Positions 22,959 to 30,477 of a stretch of 64,000 bases of DNA are shown one piece after another. Origin of the DNA: Flavobacterium sp. UGB4466 (GTDB lineage Bacteria; Bacteroidota; Bacteroidia; Flavobacteriales; Flavobacteriaceae). Made by a program: the position numbers and the translations under genes. Numbering within the stretch: the stretch's first letter is position 1; each line of letters opens with the position of its first letter. The stretch spans positions 1 through 64,000 of the forward strand of contig NZ_CAGKLC010000003.1 in NCBI RefSeq assembly GCF_903469665.1. Reading direction: 5' to 3'. Under the pieces are notes generated by a model. That model saw only the letters and a list, made by a program, of their open reading frames with translations, was not told where the DNA came from and searched no databases.

Positions 22959-23708
22959 ATGAAAGGATTAAAAGTTGTTTTTTGGGTTTTATGGCGTATA
23001 TGGTTTTATATTTTAATGGCCATTCCGATATTGATTATGCTGCCGTTTTTGCTAGTTTCTATAGCGTCAGAGAAGGGTTACCCCTATTTTTTTAAAATGG
23101 CCCGCATTTGGGCTAAATTTATCCTTTTCGGGATGGGTTTTTATTATAAAGTCGAACGTGAAGAGAAGCTGGTTCGAAATAAGAGCTATATGATCGTAGC
23201 CAATCATACTTCGATGACCGATATTATGCTAATGCTGGCTCTCGTTAAAAATCCGTTTGTTTTTGTGGGAAAGAAAGAGCTTTCAAAGATTCCTTTGTTT
23301 GGGTTTTTCTACAAAAGAACCTGTATTTTGGTTGATCGAACTTCTTCGAAAAGTAAAAATGAGGTTTTTAAAAGAGCGCAAAATAGGTTAAATCAAGGAC
23401 TTAGTATTTGTATTTTTCCTGAAGGCGGAGTTCCTGACGATGAATCTATTTTACTGGATGAGTTTAAGGACGGTGCTTTTCGTCTGGCGATTGAGCACCA
23501 AATTCCGATCGTTCCCATTGTTTTTGCGGATAACAAGGAAAGATTTTCATATACTTTTTTCAGTGGAAGTCCTGGAAAAATGCGTGCAAAGGTACTTCCT
23601 TTTGTTGCTACAGAAGGATTGGCAGCTGACCATAGAAAAGAACTGCGAGATCAGGTGAGACAAATGATTTATAAAGATTTACTGAAGTTTAAAAATAAAG
23701 AAAAGTAA
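22959..23708 (+). CDS. plsC: 1-acyl-sn-glycerol-3-phosphate acyltransferase
   Basis: This 249-residue enzyme transfers an acyl chain to lysophosphatidic acid to make phosphatidic acid, the second step of phospholipid synthesis, at the inner membrane. An N-terminal hydrophobic segment (about 8-32) precedes the acyltransferase domain with the catalytic HX4D motif in NHTSMTD (about 83-89), and later FVGKKELSKIPLFGF, FKRAQNRLNQGLSICIFPEGG (FPEGG motif) and IPIVPIVFADN. Because membrane-lipid acyltransferases are a large paralogous family, the exact acyl donor and acceptor are inferred. A strong hairpin terminator follows. Confidence 0.9.
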   Translation: MKGLKVVFWVLWRIWFYILMAIPILIMLPFLLVSIASEKGYPYFFKMARIWAKFILFGMGFYYKVEREEKLVRNKSYMIVANHTSMTDIMLMLALVKNPFVFVGKKELSKIPLFGFFYKRTCILVDRTSSKSKNEVFKRAQNRLNQGLSICIFPEGGVPDDESILLDEFKDGAFRLAIEHQIPIVPIVFADNKERFSYTFFSGSPGKMRAKVLPFVATEGLAADHRKELRDQVRQMIYKDLLKFKNKEK

Positions 23709-23722
23709 CTCATTTTAAGGAT

Positions 23723-23755
23723 AAAACCCGGCAAAATTGAAAATTGCCGGGTTTT
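23723..23755 (+). terminator. Intrinsic terminator after plsC
   Basis: AAAACCCGGCAA (23723-23734) pairs exactly with TTGCCGGGTTTT (23744-23755) across a 9-base loop, with T-rich sequence after. Confidence 0.9.
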
Positions 23756-23795
23756 CTTTTGAATTAAAATTACTCCATTTTATATTCAATAATGC

Positions 23796-23900
23796 TTATC
23801 TATGAATTATTTTTTCAGAAATAAAACGCAATACTTTTCTTAATTTCAGTTTGGTTTTTTTACGGTTTTTGTTGTACAACACTTCTATTTTCTCTTTCAT
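23796..23900 (-). CDS. Possible small basic protein (34 aa)
   Basis: A minus-strand frame from ATG at 23900 to the stop at 23796 encodes MKEKIEVLYNKNRKKTKLKL and then RKVLRFISEKIIHR, a highly basic helical peptide. It lies in the otherwise empty 550 bases between plsC and recA. There is no clear promoter or ribosome site. The composition, with 13 Lys or Arg in 34 residues and regular codons, is the only support, so it may be chance. The region also holds two minus-strand terminators (24015-24050 and 24186-24222). Confidence 0.3.
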   Translation of the reverse strand: MKEKIEVLYNKNRKKTKLKLRKVLRFISEKIIHR

Positions 23901-24014
23901 GGTTAAAATATTTTGGGTTGATACTAAAGAGTTTAATAAAACTCAAGTTAACGACATACTATTATAGAGCGTAAAAAATGAAAAAGGTTGCGTGAAAAGG
24001 TGAAAAAAAAAAAT

Positions 24015-24050
24015 AAAAACCCGTTAGAACCAAAAAACTAACGGATTTTT
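24015..24050 (-). terminator. Intrinsic terminator, reading leftward, with no assigned gene
   Basis: The stem CCGTTAG (24021-24027) and CTAACGG (24038-24044) is flanked by A5/T5. On the minus strand the stem is followed by a long T-run, so it terminates leftward transcription. The roughly 130 bases to its right (24060-24185) contain no supported coding sequence, so it may end read-through from recA or a small RNA. Confidence 0.7.
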
Positions 24051-24059
24051 ATTGAACAA

Positions 24060-24185
24060 ACCAACCAAATTTAAAGAAAAACCTTTGATCAGATACTTTT
24101 GGCTAAGTACCAGTCAAATCTTTTGTCTCTTCATAAGATGGTTTGGTTCCGGAATGGTTGCGTTAGTAAATGCATATTTTTTTAA
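24060..24185 (-). ncRNA. Possible small RNA or read-through region downstream of recA
   Basis: This stretch lies between the recA terminator and a second leftward terminator, so a leftward transcript ending at 24015 could arise here. I see no promoter matching the consensus on this strand and no conserved RNA family by eye. The call rests only on the orphan terminator. Confidence 0.15.
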
Positions 24186-24191
24186 ATAAAA

Positions 24192-24222
24192 AACCCGATC
24201 ATCTTTTAGGAATGATCGGGTT
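24192..24222 (-). terminator. Intrinsic terminator of recA
   Basis: AACCCGATCAT (24192-24202) pairs with ATGATCGGGTT (24212-24222) in an 11-bp stem. On the minus strand a T-rich tail follows, 38 bases after the recA stop. Confidence 0.88.
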
Positions 24223-24259
24223 GTATGTAAAGTATTGATTGTAAATACTTTTAATGATT

Positions 24260-25267
24260 TTAAGCGTCTGCTAATTCTTTGATATGTGCTTTGATTTTAA
24301 TCTCAAGTTCGTCTGCTAATTCCGGATTATCTTTGATCAAAGCTTTAACAGCATCACGACCTTGTCCTAATTTGGTATCGCCATAGCTAAACCAGGAACC
24401 TGCTTTTTTAACGATTTCAAACTCAACAGCAAGATCAAGAATTTCACCTGTTTTAGAAACTCCTTCTCCGTACATGATATCAAATTCGGCAGTTTTGAAA
24501 GGCGGAGCAACTTTGTTTTTTACAATTTTAACTTTGGTTCTGTTTCCAATTACATTTTCACCGTCTTTAATTTGCGAAGAACGACGAATATCTAAACGTA
24601 CCGAAGCGTAGAATTTTAGAGCATTACCTCCTGTTGTAGTCTCCGGATTACCAAACATAACACCAATTTTTTCTCTCAACTGGTTGATGAAGAAAACGGT
24701 ACAGTTTGTTTTACTGATGGTTCCGGTAAGCTTTCTTAAGGCTTGTGACATTAAACGTGCATGAAGACCCATTTTGGAATCTCCCATTTCACCTTCGATT
24801 TCACTTTTTGGAGTCAATGCAGCAACAGAGTCAATTACCACAATATCAATTGCTCCTGAGCGAATTAAATTTTCGGCAATTTCCAGCGCTTGTTCTCCGT
24901 TATCAGGTTGCGAGATGATTAAGTTTTCGATATCGACACCCAATTTTTCGGCATAATTTCTGTCGAAAGCATGTTCAGCATCTATAAAAGCAGCTATTCC
25001 GCCGGCTTTTTGAGCTTCAGCTATTGCATGCAATGTTAGAGTGGTCTTACCAGATGATTCAGGACCGTATATTTCAATAATTCTTCCTTTTGGATATCCA
25101 TTTACTCCAAGGGCTAAATCAACGCCAAGTGAGCCAGAAGAAATCGTTTCTACCTCCACAATGGCTCTGTCGCCCATTTTCATTACGGTTCCTTTTCCGT
25201 AGGTTTTGTCAAGTTTATCAAGCGTTAGTTGTAACGCTTTTAATTTGGCTTCTTTGTCTGAACTCAT
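24260..25267 (-). CDS. recA: Recombinase RecA
   Basis: This 335-residue protein is the single-strand DNA-dependent ATPase for homologous recombination and SOS induction. Walker A is [13 protein letters not shown] (about 69-81), and [44 protein letters not shown] carries motif B and the L1 loop. [39 protein letters not shown] carries the L2 DNA-binding loop. The C-terminal domain is slightly short and not strongly acidic. The gene is monocistronic, followed by its own terminator. Confidence 0.98.
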   Translation of the reverse strand: MSSDKEAKLKALQLTLDKLDKTYGKGTVMKMGDRAIVEVETISSGSLGVDLALGVNGYPKGRIIEIYGPESSGKTTLTLHAIAEAQKAGGIAAFIDAEHAFDRNYAEKLGVDIENLIISQPDNGEQALEIAENLIRSGAIDIVVIDSVAALTPKSEIEGEMGDSKMGLHARLMSQALRKLTGTISKTNCTVFFINQLREKIGVMFGNPETTTGGNALKFYASVRLDIRRSSQIKDGENVIGNRTKVKIVKNKVAPPFKTAEFDIMYGEGVSKTGEILDLAVEFEIVKKAGSWFSYGDTKLGQGRDAVKALIKDNPELADELEIKIKAHIKELADA

Positions 25268-25415
25268 CTTTTCTTAAATGTCTAAATTGTTATTTTTTTC
25301 TTTCAAATAAATTTAAAGAAGATACTAACTTCTTGATCTTTATTAATGAGGCTTATATTTTGTAAAAATAGTTCTTTTTTCGAAGTTTGATTGTTCCAAA
25401 TTGTCACAATTTGCA

Positions 25416-25925
25416 CTACAAGAATAAAGCCTTTAATTCTGTGGCATCGGAAGGATTTAGTTTTCCGGCTAACACTAAACTAAGTTGTTTACGACGCAAA
25501 GCGGCGTCAAAACGTTGTATTTCAAGTTCAGTTTCGGGCAATATAGCCGGTACTTCTACAGGTCTGCCGGTATCGTCTACGGCTACAAAAGTGTAAATGG
25601 CTTCGTTGGCTTTGGTTCTGTTACCAGATTCGCGGTCTTCTACCCAAACATCAATGAAAACTTCCATCGAACTTTTGAAAGATCTTGAAACTTTTGCTTC
25701 AACTGTTACTACACTTCCTAACGAAATGGCTCTGTTAAAAGCCACGTGATTTACAGAGGCTGTAACTACAATTCGGCGGGAATGTCTGCGGGCTGCAATA
25801 CTTGCGGCACGATCCATTCGGGCTAATAATTCGCCACCAAAAAGGTTGTTTAAAGGATTTGTTTCACTTGGTAAAACTAAATCGGTTAAGATGGTAAGGG
25901 ACTCTGATGGGTGTTTTGCATTCAT
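25416..25925 (-). CDS. Acyl-CoA thioesterase (hotdog fold)
   Basis: The protein has 169 residues from ATG 25925 (MNAKHPSESLTIL). A TTG at 25976 would add 17 Lys/Asn-rich residues with little support, so I use the ATG. The single hotdog domain carries LVLPSETNPLNNLFGGELLARMDRAASIAARRHSRRIVVTASVNHVAFNRA, typical of the YciA/BFIT/acyl-CoA hydrolase group, and later TKANEAIYTFVAVDDTGRPVEVPA. These enzymes hydrolyse acyl-CoA to free fatty acid and CoA; chain-length preference is not predictable here. It is in the same direction as recA and not clearly cotranscribed. Confidence 0.85.
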   Translation of the reverse strand: MNAKHPSESLTILTDLVLPSETNPLNNLFGGELLARMDRAASIAARRHSRRIVVTASVNHVAFNRAISLGSVVTVEAKVSRSFKSSMEVFIDVWVEDRESGNRTKANEAIYTFVAVDDTGRPVEVPAILPETELEIQRFDAALRRKQLSLVLAGKLNPSDATELKALFL

Positions 25926-26055
25926 TTTTTTACTGTAAATTTTATTTTTTGCCACAATTTTATTTTTTGATTTCAATTCAATTTTGTTTTACGAATGTTG
26001 AATCTGTGACGATTTAATTTTTTTATTGACTTTAAAGCGGTGCGATTATGTCAGA

Positions 26056-26439
26056 TTAGTTCAACCAGTAAACCGCCATTACTGCCGGAATAAAATAGAT
26101 CACTATGGTTCTTGCACCGTCATAATCTTTGGCTAATCGCTGTCCGAAAAGCATCATTAGCAATGTGATACATGAAAATATAGCTCCGTATAATCCAAAT
26201 TCCCGGCCACTGTCGGTGAGCAATTGTATCGCTCCGACTACACATAAAATTCCGGAGATTAATTCCATAATTAAAAGATGAAGCAGGGCAAGTGGTATTT
26301 GGTTTTTAAGTCTTGTTTTGGCAAAATGTCCTTTAAGCCACTCGACATTGTCTTTCCAGTAAAATATTTTTTCGTATCCGGATTGTAAGAAGGTTAAAGC
26401 TAAAAATGCTAATAGTAAAATGGAGGCAACATTATTCAT
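26056..26439 (-). CDS. DoxX-like small membrane protein
   Basis: This 127-residue protein has four predicted membrane helices (about 4-21, 50-72, 81-99 and 108-125). It carries a charged pair of segments (YEKIFYWKDNVEWLKGHFAKTRL) after the first helix, as in the DoxX family (DoxX/DoxD/SURF4-like). DoxX proteins are poorly defined; some associate with thiosulfate:quinone oxidoreductase or antioxidant functions. It lies 7 bases after the DNA polymerase delta' gene on the same strand, so the two probably share a transcript although they are functionally unrelated. Confidence 0.75.
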   Translation of the reverse strand: MNNVASILLLAFLALTFLQSGYEKIFYWKDNVEWLKGHFAKTRLKNQIPLALLHLLIMELISGILCVVGAIQLLTDSGREFGLYGAIFSCITLLMMLFGQRLAKDYDGARTIVIYFIPAVMAVYWLN

Positions 26440-26446
26440 TTGATAA

Positions 26447-27595
26447 CTATTTTTTGTGGATTAAACGAGTCAGTTTTATAGATAAGTCGGTTAGAATTAT
26501 TTTTGCATTTCCGTTCCTTTCGATATGATACATTGCATCCGAAAGTTCTTTGAAAATTTCATGAATATTGTTTCCGTTGACAAAAGGTGCAAAATTTTCG
26601 AGTTTGAATTTATCTACTTTTGGTTCGATGTACACAAGAGTAGGGGCCTGATAGTTAAGCATCAAGGCTTGTCGAAACATTTCCATGCAGAACTGGATGA
26701 ATTTTTTCTGACTTTCACGTCCCAGACCGGCAATTTCTTCACTCCAGGAAATTAAATCCTGAATAGCAGCTGCATTTCCTTTCGCTCTAAACGCAGCGCG
26801 AACCCAATTGACAAACCATTGTTCGAAAGGTAACTCTGAATCATCTTCTTTTAAAAGATGTAAGGCCTTACTAAAATTTCCCTGTGCCTGATGTGCAATT
26901 TTAAAAGCTAATTTTTCGTCAATGTTTTCTTTAGAAATTAAAGCTTCTGCAATTACTTTTTCGGGAAGTCCGTTAAAATGAATGACCTGACAACGGGAGC
27001 GGATGGTTTGAATTATATCTTCTTCGTTTTCAGAAATGAGAATGAAAATAGTCTTGTCTGAAGGTTCTTCAAGTAATTTTAAAAGTTTGTTGGAGGCGGC
27101 AATATTCATTTTATCGGCCATCCAGATAATCATAATTTTGTAACCGCCTTCGTATGATTTTAATGAAAATGATTTCAAAACTTCCTGTGCATCTTCAACT
27201 CGAATTTCTCCTTGTTTGTTTTGAACACCAAGTACTTTGTACCAGTCAAACAAACCTCCATAAGGCATTTCCTGTATAAAAGTACGCCAGTCCTGAATAA
27301 AATCTAAACTTTTGGGTTTTGTTTTGACATCCTCAGTGGTCACTGTCGGATAAATAAAATGCAAGTCGGGATGAGAGAGGTTTTGAAATTTCAAATTGCA
27401 GGAATCATTTCCGTTTGAGTTTTCGTCTCCTGTGTTGTTGCACAAAATATATTGTGCGTAGGCAATTGCTGTTGATAATGTGCCACTTCCTTCCGGCCCA
27501 ATGAATAGTTGTGCATGCGGAATTCGTCCGGAAGCTGCACTTTTTATCAAGTGACTTTTGATGTAATCCTGACCTAAAATTTGAGAAAATTGCAT
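26447..27595 (-). CDS. holB: DNA polymerase III subunit delta' (clamp loader)
   Basis: This 382-residue AAA+ family protein is the delta' subunit, a structural part of the clamp loader that opens the sliding clamp. It begins MQFSQILGQDYIKSHLIKSAASGRIPHAQLFIGPEGSG. The nucleotide loop is GPEGSGTLST, which lacks the Lys of a standard GxxGxGK[ST] motif, in keeping with delta' being catalytically inactive in other bacteria. IIWMADKMNIAASNKLLKLLEEPSDKTIFILISENEEDIIQTIRSRCQ gives the sensor-1 and SRC region. The C-terminal domain is helical. A consensus promoter ends 4 bases before the ATG. A DoxX-like gene follows. Confidence 0.9.
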   Translation of the reverse strand: MQFSQILGQDYIKSHLIKSAASGRIPHAQLFIGPEGSGTLSTAIAYAQYILCNNTGDENSNGNDSCNLKFQNLSHPDLHFIYPTVTTEDVKTKPKSLDFIQDWRTFIQEMPYGGLFDWYKVLGVQNKQGEIRVEDAQEVLKSFSLKSYEGGYKIMIIWMADKMNIAASNKLLKLLEEPSDKTIFILISENEEDIIQTIRSRCQVIHFNGLPEKVIAEALISKENIDEKLAFKIAHQAQGNFSKALHLLKEDDSELPFEQWFVNWVRAAFRAKGNAAAIQDLISWSEEIAGLGRESQKKFIQFCMEMFRQALMLNYQAPTLVYIEPKVDKFKLENFAPFVNGNNIHEIFKELSDAMYHIERNGNAKIILTDLSIKLTRLIHKK

Positions 27596-27599
27596 GAAG

Positions 27600-27627
27600 C
27601 AAAGATAGAAGAAAATGATGTAGTCAA
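27600..27627 (-). promoter_or_regulatory. Promoter of holB, close to the start codon
   Basis: On the minus strand TTG (27625-27627), a 17-base spacer and TATCTTTG (27600-27607) match the consensus exactly. Only 4 bases separate it from the ATG, implying a leaderless transcript. Confidence 0.7.
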
Positions 27628-27968
27628 AAATTTTAGCTCAAAAGTTTATCCATACAGAGTGATTTCTAATAATCATGAAGATTTCGAGCTGTTTTTTGAC
27701 GTTTGTTAACCAACTTTTGTTAATAAACATGGCAAGATGTGGAGATATTAAGACTTTTTTGTTAATAGTTTTTTGCTGTACAATGATTAACGAAAGCTTT
27801 TTTTGATTACTGGTAGTACGTGTTAGTTTATTTTTTATAGCCAATATCTTACCCTTTGCGACAGAGCCAATTTTAACTAAAATCTCGTTAAAACGCACAT
27901 TTTCTCGACATAACGCTGGTTTTTAAGCTTTTTTTAAGCTTTTTTTTTGAAAAAAGAAATCAATAAAG
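27628..27968. other. Intergenic region between divergent holB and spr operon
   Basis: About 340 bases with no gene I can support. It is very AT-rich, with poly-T tracts near 27927-27952. A minus-strand frame (27638-27898) has skewed composition and no family resemblance, so it is not reported as a gene. A palindromic segment GTTTGTTAACCAAC/TTGTTAATAAAC near 27701-27730 could be a protein site. It leads into the promoter at 27969. Confidence 0.5.
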
Positions 27969-27998
27969 TTGCAGTTTAAGTTAATTTCTATATTTTTG
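27969..27998 (+). promoter_or_regulatory. Promoter of the spr operon
   Basis: TTG (27969-27971), a 19-base spacer and TATTTTTG (27991-27998) match the Bacteroidetes consensus in every fixed position. It lies 34 bases before the first gene of the seven-gene run. Confidence 0.8.
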
Positions 27999-28032
27999 TT
28001 TTTATGAACAACCAATTATAAACTAAGAATCT

Positions 28033-28485
28033 ATGAAAGGGAAAATTATTTTATTAAGTACACTTTTTTTTATGACGACTGGTGCCATTTCGGCTCAGGC
28101 GAAAAATGCTCCAAGAAGTATAATCAGTACAACTGCTATTATTCGTAAATACCATGATCAAAAAGAATTGAGTGGTATGCAAAAAGGAGAACTTTTAGAA
28201 TTGTACATCGAGCGTATTAAAGTTTTAGTAAAAACTCTTCCTTACATTGCTTTGGTAACAAAACCGGGAGTTACGATGGCCGACTTAGGTATTCCGGATG
28301 ACAACGAACACAAAAAAGTGTTAGATGGTCAGGCTGTTGGTACAACAACATTTTTAGATACAACAGTAGAATTTCAAAGAAAGATGATGCCGTATTCTGA
28401 TAAAGGAAACTTAATCGCTGCAATTTTATTCTACGAAAGCACATTGAAATCTTTACACGAGTTCAACGAATTGAACGAAATGTAA
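28033..28485 (+). CDS. Secreted protein, first gene of the spr operon
   Basis: This 150-residue protein has a signal peptide (MKGKIILLSTLFFMTTGAISAQA). The mature part is helical (IISTTAIIRKYHDQKELSGMQKGELLELYIERIKVLVKTLPYIAL), followed by a segment with DLGIPDDNEHKKVLDGQAVGTTTFLDTTVEFQRKMMPYSDKGNLI. I see no sorting domain. It is directly behind the operon promoter and precedes a strong terminator-like hairpin, so it may be made at higher level than the rest. In F. johnsoniae the sprB transcript includes three genes upstream of sprC, and this matches the first by position. Function unknown. Confidence 0.7.
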   Translation: MKGKIILLSTLFFMTTGAISAQAKNAPRSIISTTAIIRKYHDQKELSGMQKGELLELYIERIKVLVKTLPYIALVTKPGVTMADLGIPDDNEHKKVLDGQAVGTTTFLDTTVEFQRKMMPYSDKGNLIAAILFYESTLKSLHEFNELNEM

Positions 28486-28571
28486 TATTATATAATTTTT
28501 AAAGCTTTTTTTGTCAATGTTTATATAGAGGATTAAATTTATATAGATGTTTTAGAAAAGAAATAAAAAAC

Positions 28572-28623
28572 AACTCTCTCGAAAAGTTCTGAGTATGATC
28601 AGAAAATTCGAGATGAGTTTTTT
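28572..28623 (+). terminator. Strong terminator-like hairpin inside the spr operon
   Basis: AACTC and TCTCGAA (28572-28583) pair with TTCGAGA and GAGTT (28607-28619) with one bulged T. An inner TTCTGA/TCAGAA hairpin extends it, and six T residues follow (28618-28623). It separates the first gene from the rest, so it is a candidate attenuator for the downstream gliding genes. Confidence 0.7.
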
Positions 28624-28670
28624 CATTTACGCATACCCAAATTTATTATTAACTGTAATACCCCCTTATC

Positions 28671-29963
28671 ATGAAAAAAATTACTCAAATGATCTGCGTT
28701 CTTTTGACAGTTACGAGTATGAGTGCTCAACAAGAGAAAGGAATTATGGGCTACAACAATTGGTTGAACAACTGGACCGAATTTAAGCCTAACAAAGTAG
28801 AGTATGGAGAAGCAAACCAAATTTTAGCAGGAAATATTTCTGTTAATACTAAATTGCTGAAGAAGAATATTTATGTACTGCAAGGTAATGTTTATGTTAC
28901 GAACAATGCAGTTTTAACCATTGAACCAGGAACTTTAATTATTGGTGATTTTGAAACAAAAGGAACTCTTGTTGTTACAAAAGGTGCCCAAATTATGGCT
29001 GATGGTTTAGAGACCGACCCAATTGTATTTACTTCAAACCGTAGCCAGAAAAAAGCTGGTGACTGGGGTGGAATCGTAATTCTAGGGGATGCACCAATTA
29101 ATAAATTTGGAAATGTTGGTTCTTACAACTTAGATCTTGATCCTAGTTTAACGACTTACGGTGGTGATAATGCTGCCGCTAATTCAGGAGTTTTAAGATT
29201 CGTAAGAGTTGAATTTGCAGGTAAAAAAGTAAAAGGTGTAGACACTTTCAACGGTATAACTTTTGCCGGTGTGGGATCTAAAACAGTACTGGACAACGTT
29301 ATGGTAAGCTACTCTGGTGGTGACTCATTTGCCTTTTTTGGAGGTGATGTAAACGCTACTAAATTTGTATCTTATAAATCAATCAATGACGATTACAAAT
29401 TTACTCAGGGTGTACAATGTCGTTTGTACAATTCATTAGCAGTAAGATCTTCTTATTTATCAAGTAATAAAGACGGTTCTCGTTGTATGGAAGTAAAGTC
29501 TTTCGAAAAGAAAAGTGAAACTGATTTTACTAAAAAACAAACTTTAGTTGTTGCAACTAATATTACGATGCTTAATGACAGCGAAAACATCAAAGCTGAT
29601 ATTCAGTCAGGATTAGTAAAAGAAGCTGTTTTTGTAGCTGAAAATGCTTCTCTTGAAATGAAGCGTAGTGTAATTTCCGGATTTAATCCAGCTGTTTTAT
29701 TAGACAGTAAAACAGAAATTAATGATGCTAATCTAAAGAAAATCAAATTTGAAGAAATGTACTTTAACCTATGTAACGGAAATATCTTTACAGAGTACAA
29801 CTCAAACAATGAAGATTTAGAAAGCTGGTACGGAAATAGTGTATTTTTCAATGTGTATTCTCAAAGTAACAACAGAGAGACTTTCATTGACATTTTCAAC
29901 CCTAAAAAGCCGGATTTCAGATTACAATTAGGCAAAATTACAGCGTCTAGCAGCAACAGATAA
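28671..29963 (+). CDS. Secreted beta-helix-like protein, second gene of the spr operon
   Basis: This 430-residue protein has a signal peptide (MKKITQMICVLLTVTSMSAQ). Repeated short strands such as NIYVLQGNVYVTNNAVLTIEPGTLIIGDFETKGTLVVTKGAQI, GDWGGIVILGDAPINKFG, LRFVRVEFAG and ITFAGVGSKTVLDNVMVSYS suggest a right-handed parallel beta-helix, as in large Bacteroidetes surface proteins with the GxWGGIVILGxA motif. There are three Cys near residues 250-270. No C-terminal sorting domain is visible. It could be a surface or periplasmic scaffold for the gliding adhesin, but that is inferred only from position. Function is not established. Confidence 0.75.
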   Translation: MKKITQMICVLLTVTSMSAQQEKGIMGYNNWLNNWTEFKPNKVEYGEANQILAGNISVNTKLLKKNIYVLQGNVYVTNNAVLTIEPGTLIIGDFETKGTLVVTKGAQIMADGLETDPIVFTSNRSQKKAGDWGGIVILGDAPINKFGNVGSYNLDLDPSLTTYGGDNAAANSGVLRFVRVEFAGKKVKGVDTFNGITFAGVGSKTVLDNVMVSYSGGDSFAFFGGDVNATKFVSYKSINDDYKFTQGVQCRLYNSLAVRSSYLSSNKDGSRCMEVKSFEKKSETDFTKKQTLVVATNITMLNDSENIKADIQSGLVKEAVFVAENASLEMKRSVISGFNPAVLLDSKTEINDANLKKIKFEEMYFNLCNGNIFTEYNSNNEDLESWYGNSVFFNVYSQSNNRETFIDIFNPKKPDFRLQLGKITASSSNR

Positions 29964-30063
29964 TAGATTTCGATTTTTATTTCAGCGTAAATTTTATTAA
30001 TAAAGTCCCCAGACATAATTTATGTATTCGTCTTAATACCGGACAAATAAAGATCAAGACATA

Positions 30064-30477
30064 ATGGCACCATCTAGAAAAAAATATTTTATATATATAA
30101 TATTTTTGGTTTTCCCTATTTCGCTTAGTTTATATGCTCAAAATACCACAGTAGAACGACCTACTTCTGCTGAAGCAATAAGCGAAATAAGAGGCTGTGA
30201 GAACCAAAAAATAAAAAATGCTGATCCAGTATGTATCGGCGAATTAGATAATTCTAATCAGTTATTAGCAGGGCTATCCATCCCCAAGGATAGCCTTTCT
30301 ATGGCAGCTGAAGTGAAAGATCAGAATTCAGAGTGCAAAGAAAATTCGTTTTTAACCGGTTCTTTTTCAGTTCTTGCAAAGGATATTATCGAGAACTATA
30401 AGTACGATTTTTCTGAAACATTTATTGATATCCTCTTTTTTGAAGACATAGATTTAGCAAGAACACGCACTATATGA
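30064..30477 (+). CDS. Small secreted protein, third gene of the spr operon
   Basis: This 137-residue protein has an N-terminal basic stretch and hydrophobic core (MAPSRKKYFIYIIFLVFPIS and then LSLYAQ), a signal peptide ending AQ. The mature part has Cys residues at GCENQ, DPVCIGEL and NSECKEN and ends with acidic and Phe-rich segments (FIDILFFEDIDLARTRTI). I recognise no family. Its stop codon overlaps the sprC ATG (ATGA at 30474), which argues for translational coupling and a role with SprC, perhaps as a small accessory factor. Confidence 0.65.
   Translation: MAPSRKKYFIYIIFLVFPISLSLYAQNTTVERPTSAEAISEIRGCENQKIKNADPVCIGELDNSNQLLAGLSIPKDSLSMAAEVKDQNSECKENSFLTGSFSVLAKDIIENYKYDFSETFIDILFFEDIDLARTRTI

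Noticed and set aside
27638-27898. Minus-strand 86-codon frame between holB and the spr operon
   Set aside because: No family resemblance, Lys/Ile/Asn-rich composition expected from AT-rich DNA, and no promoter or ribosome site.
28595-28786. Plus-strand 63-codon frame before the beta-helix-like gene
   Set aside because: It overlaps the terminator-like hairpin and the signal peptide of the real gene in another frame.
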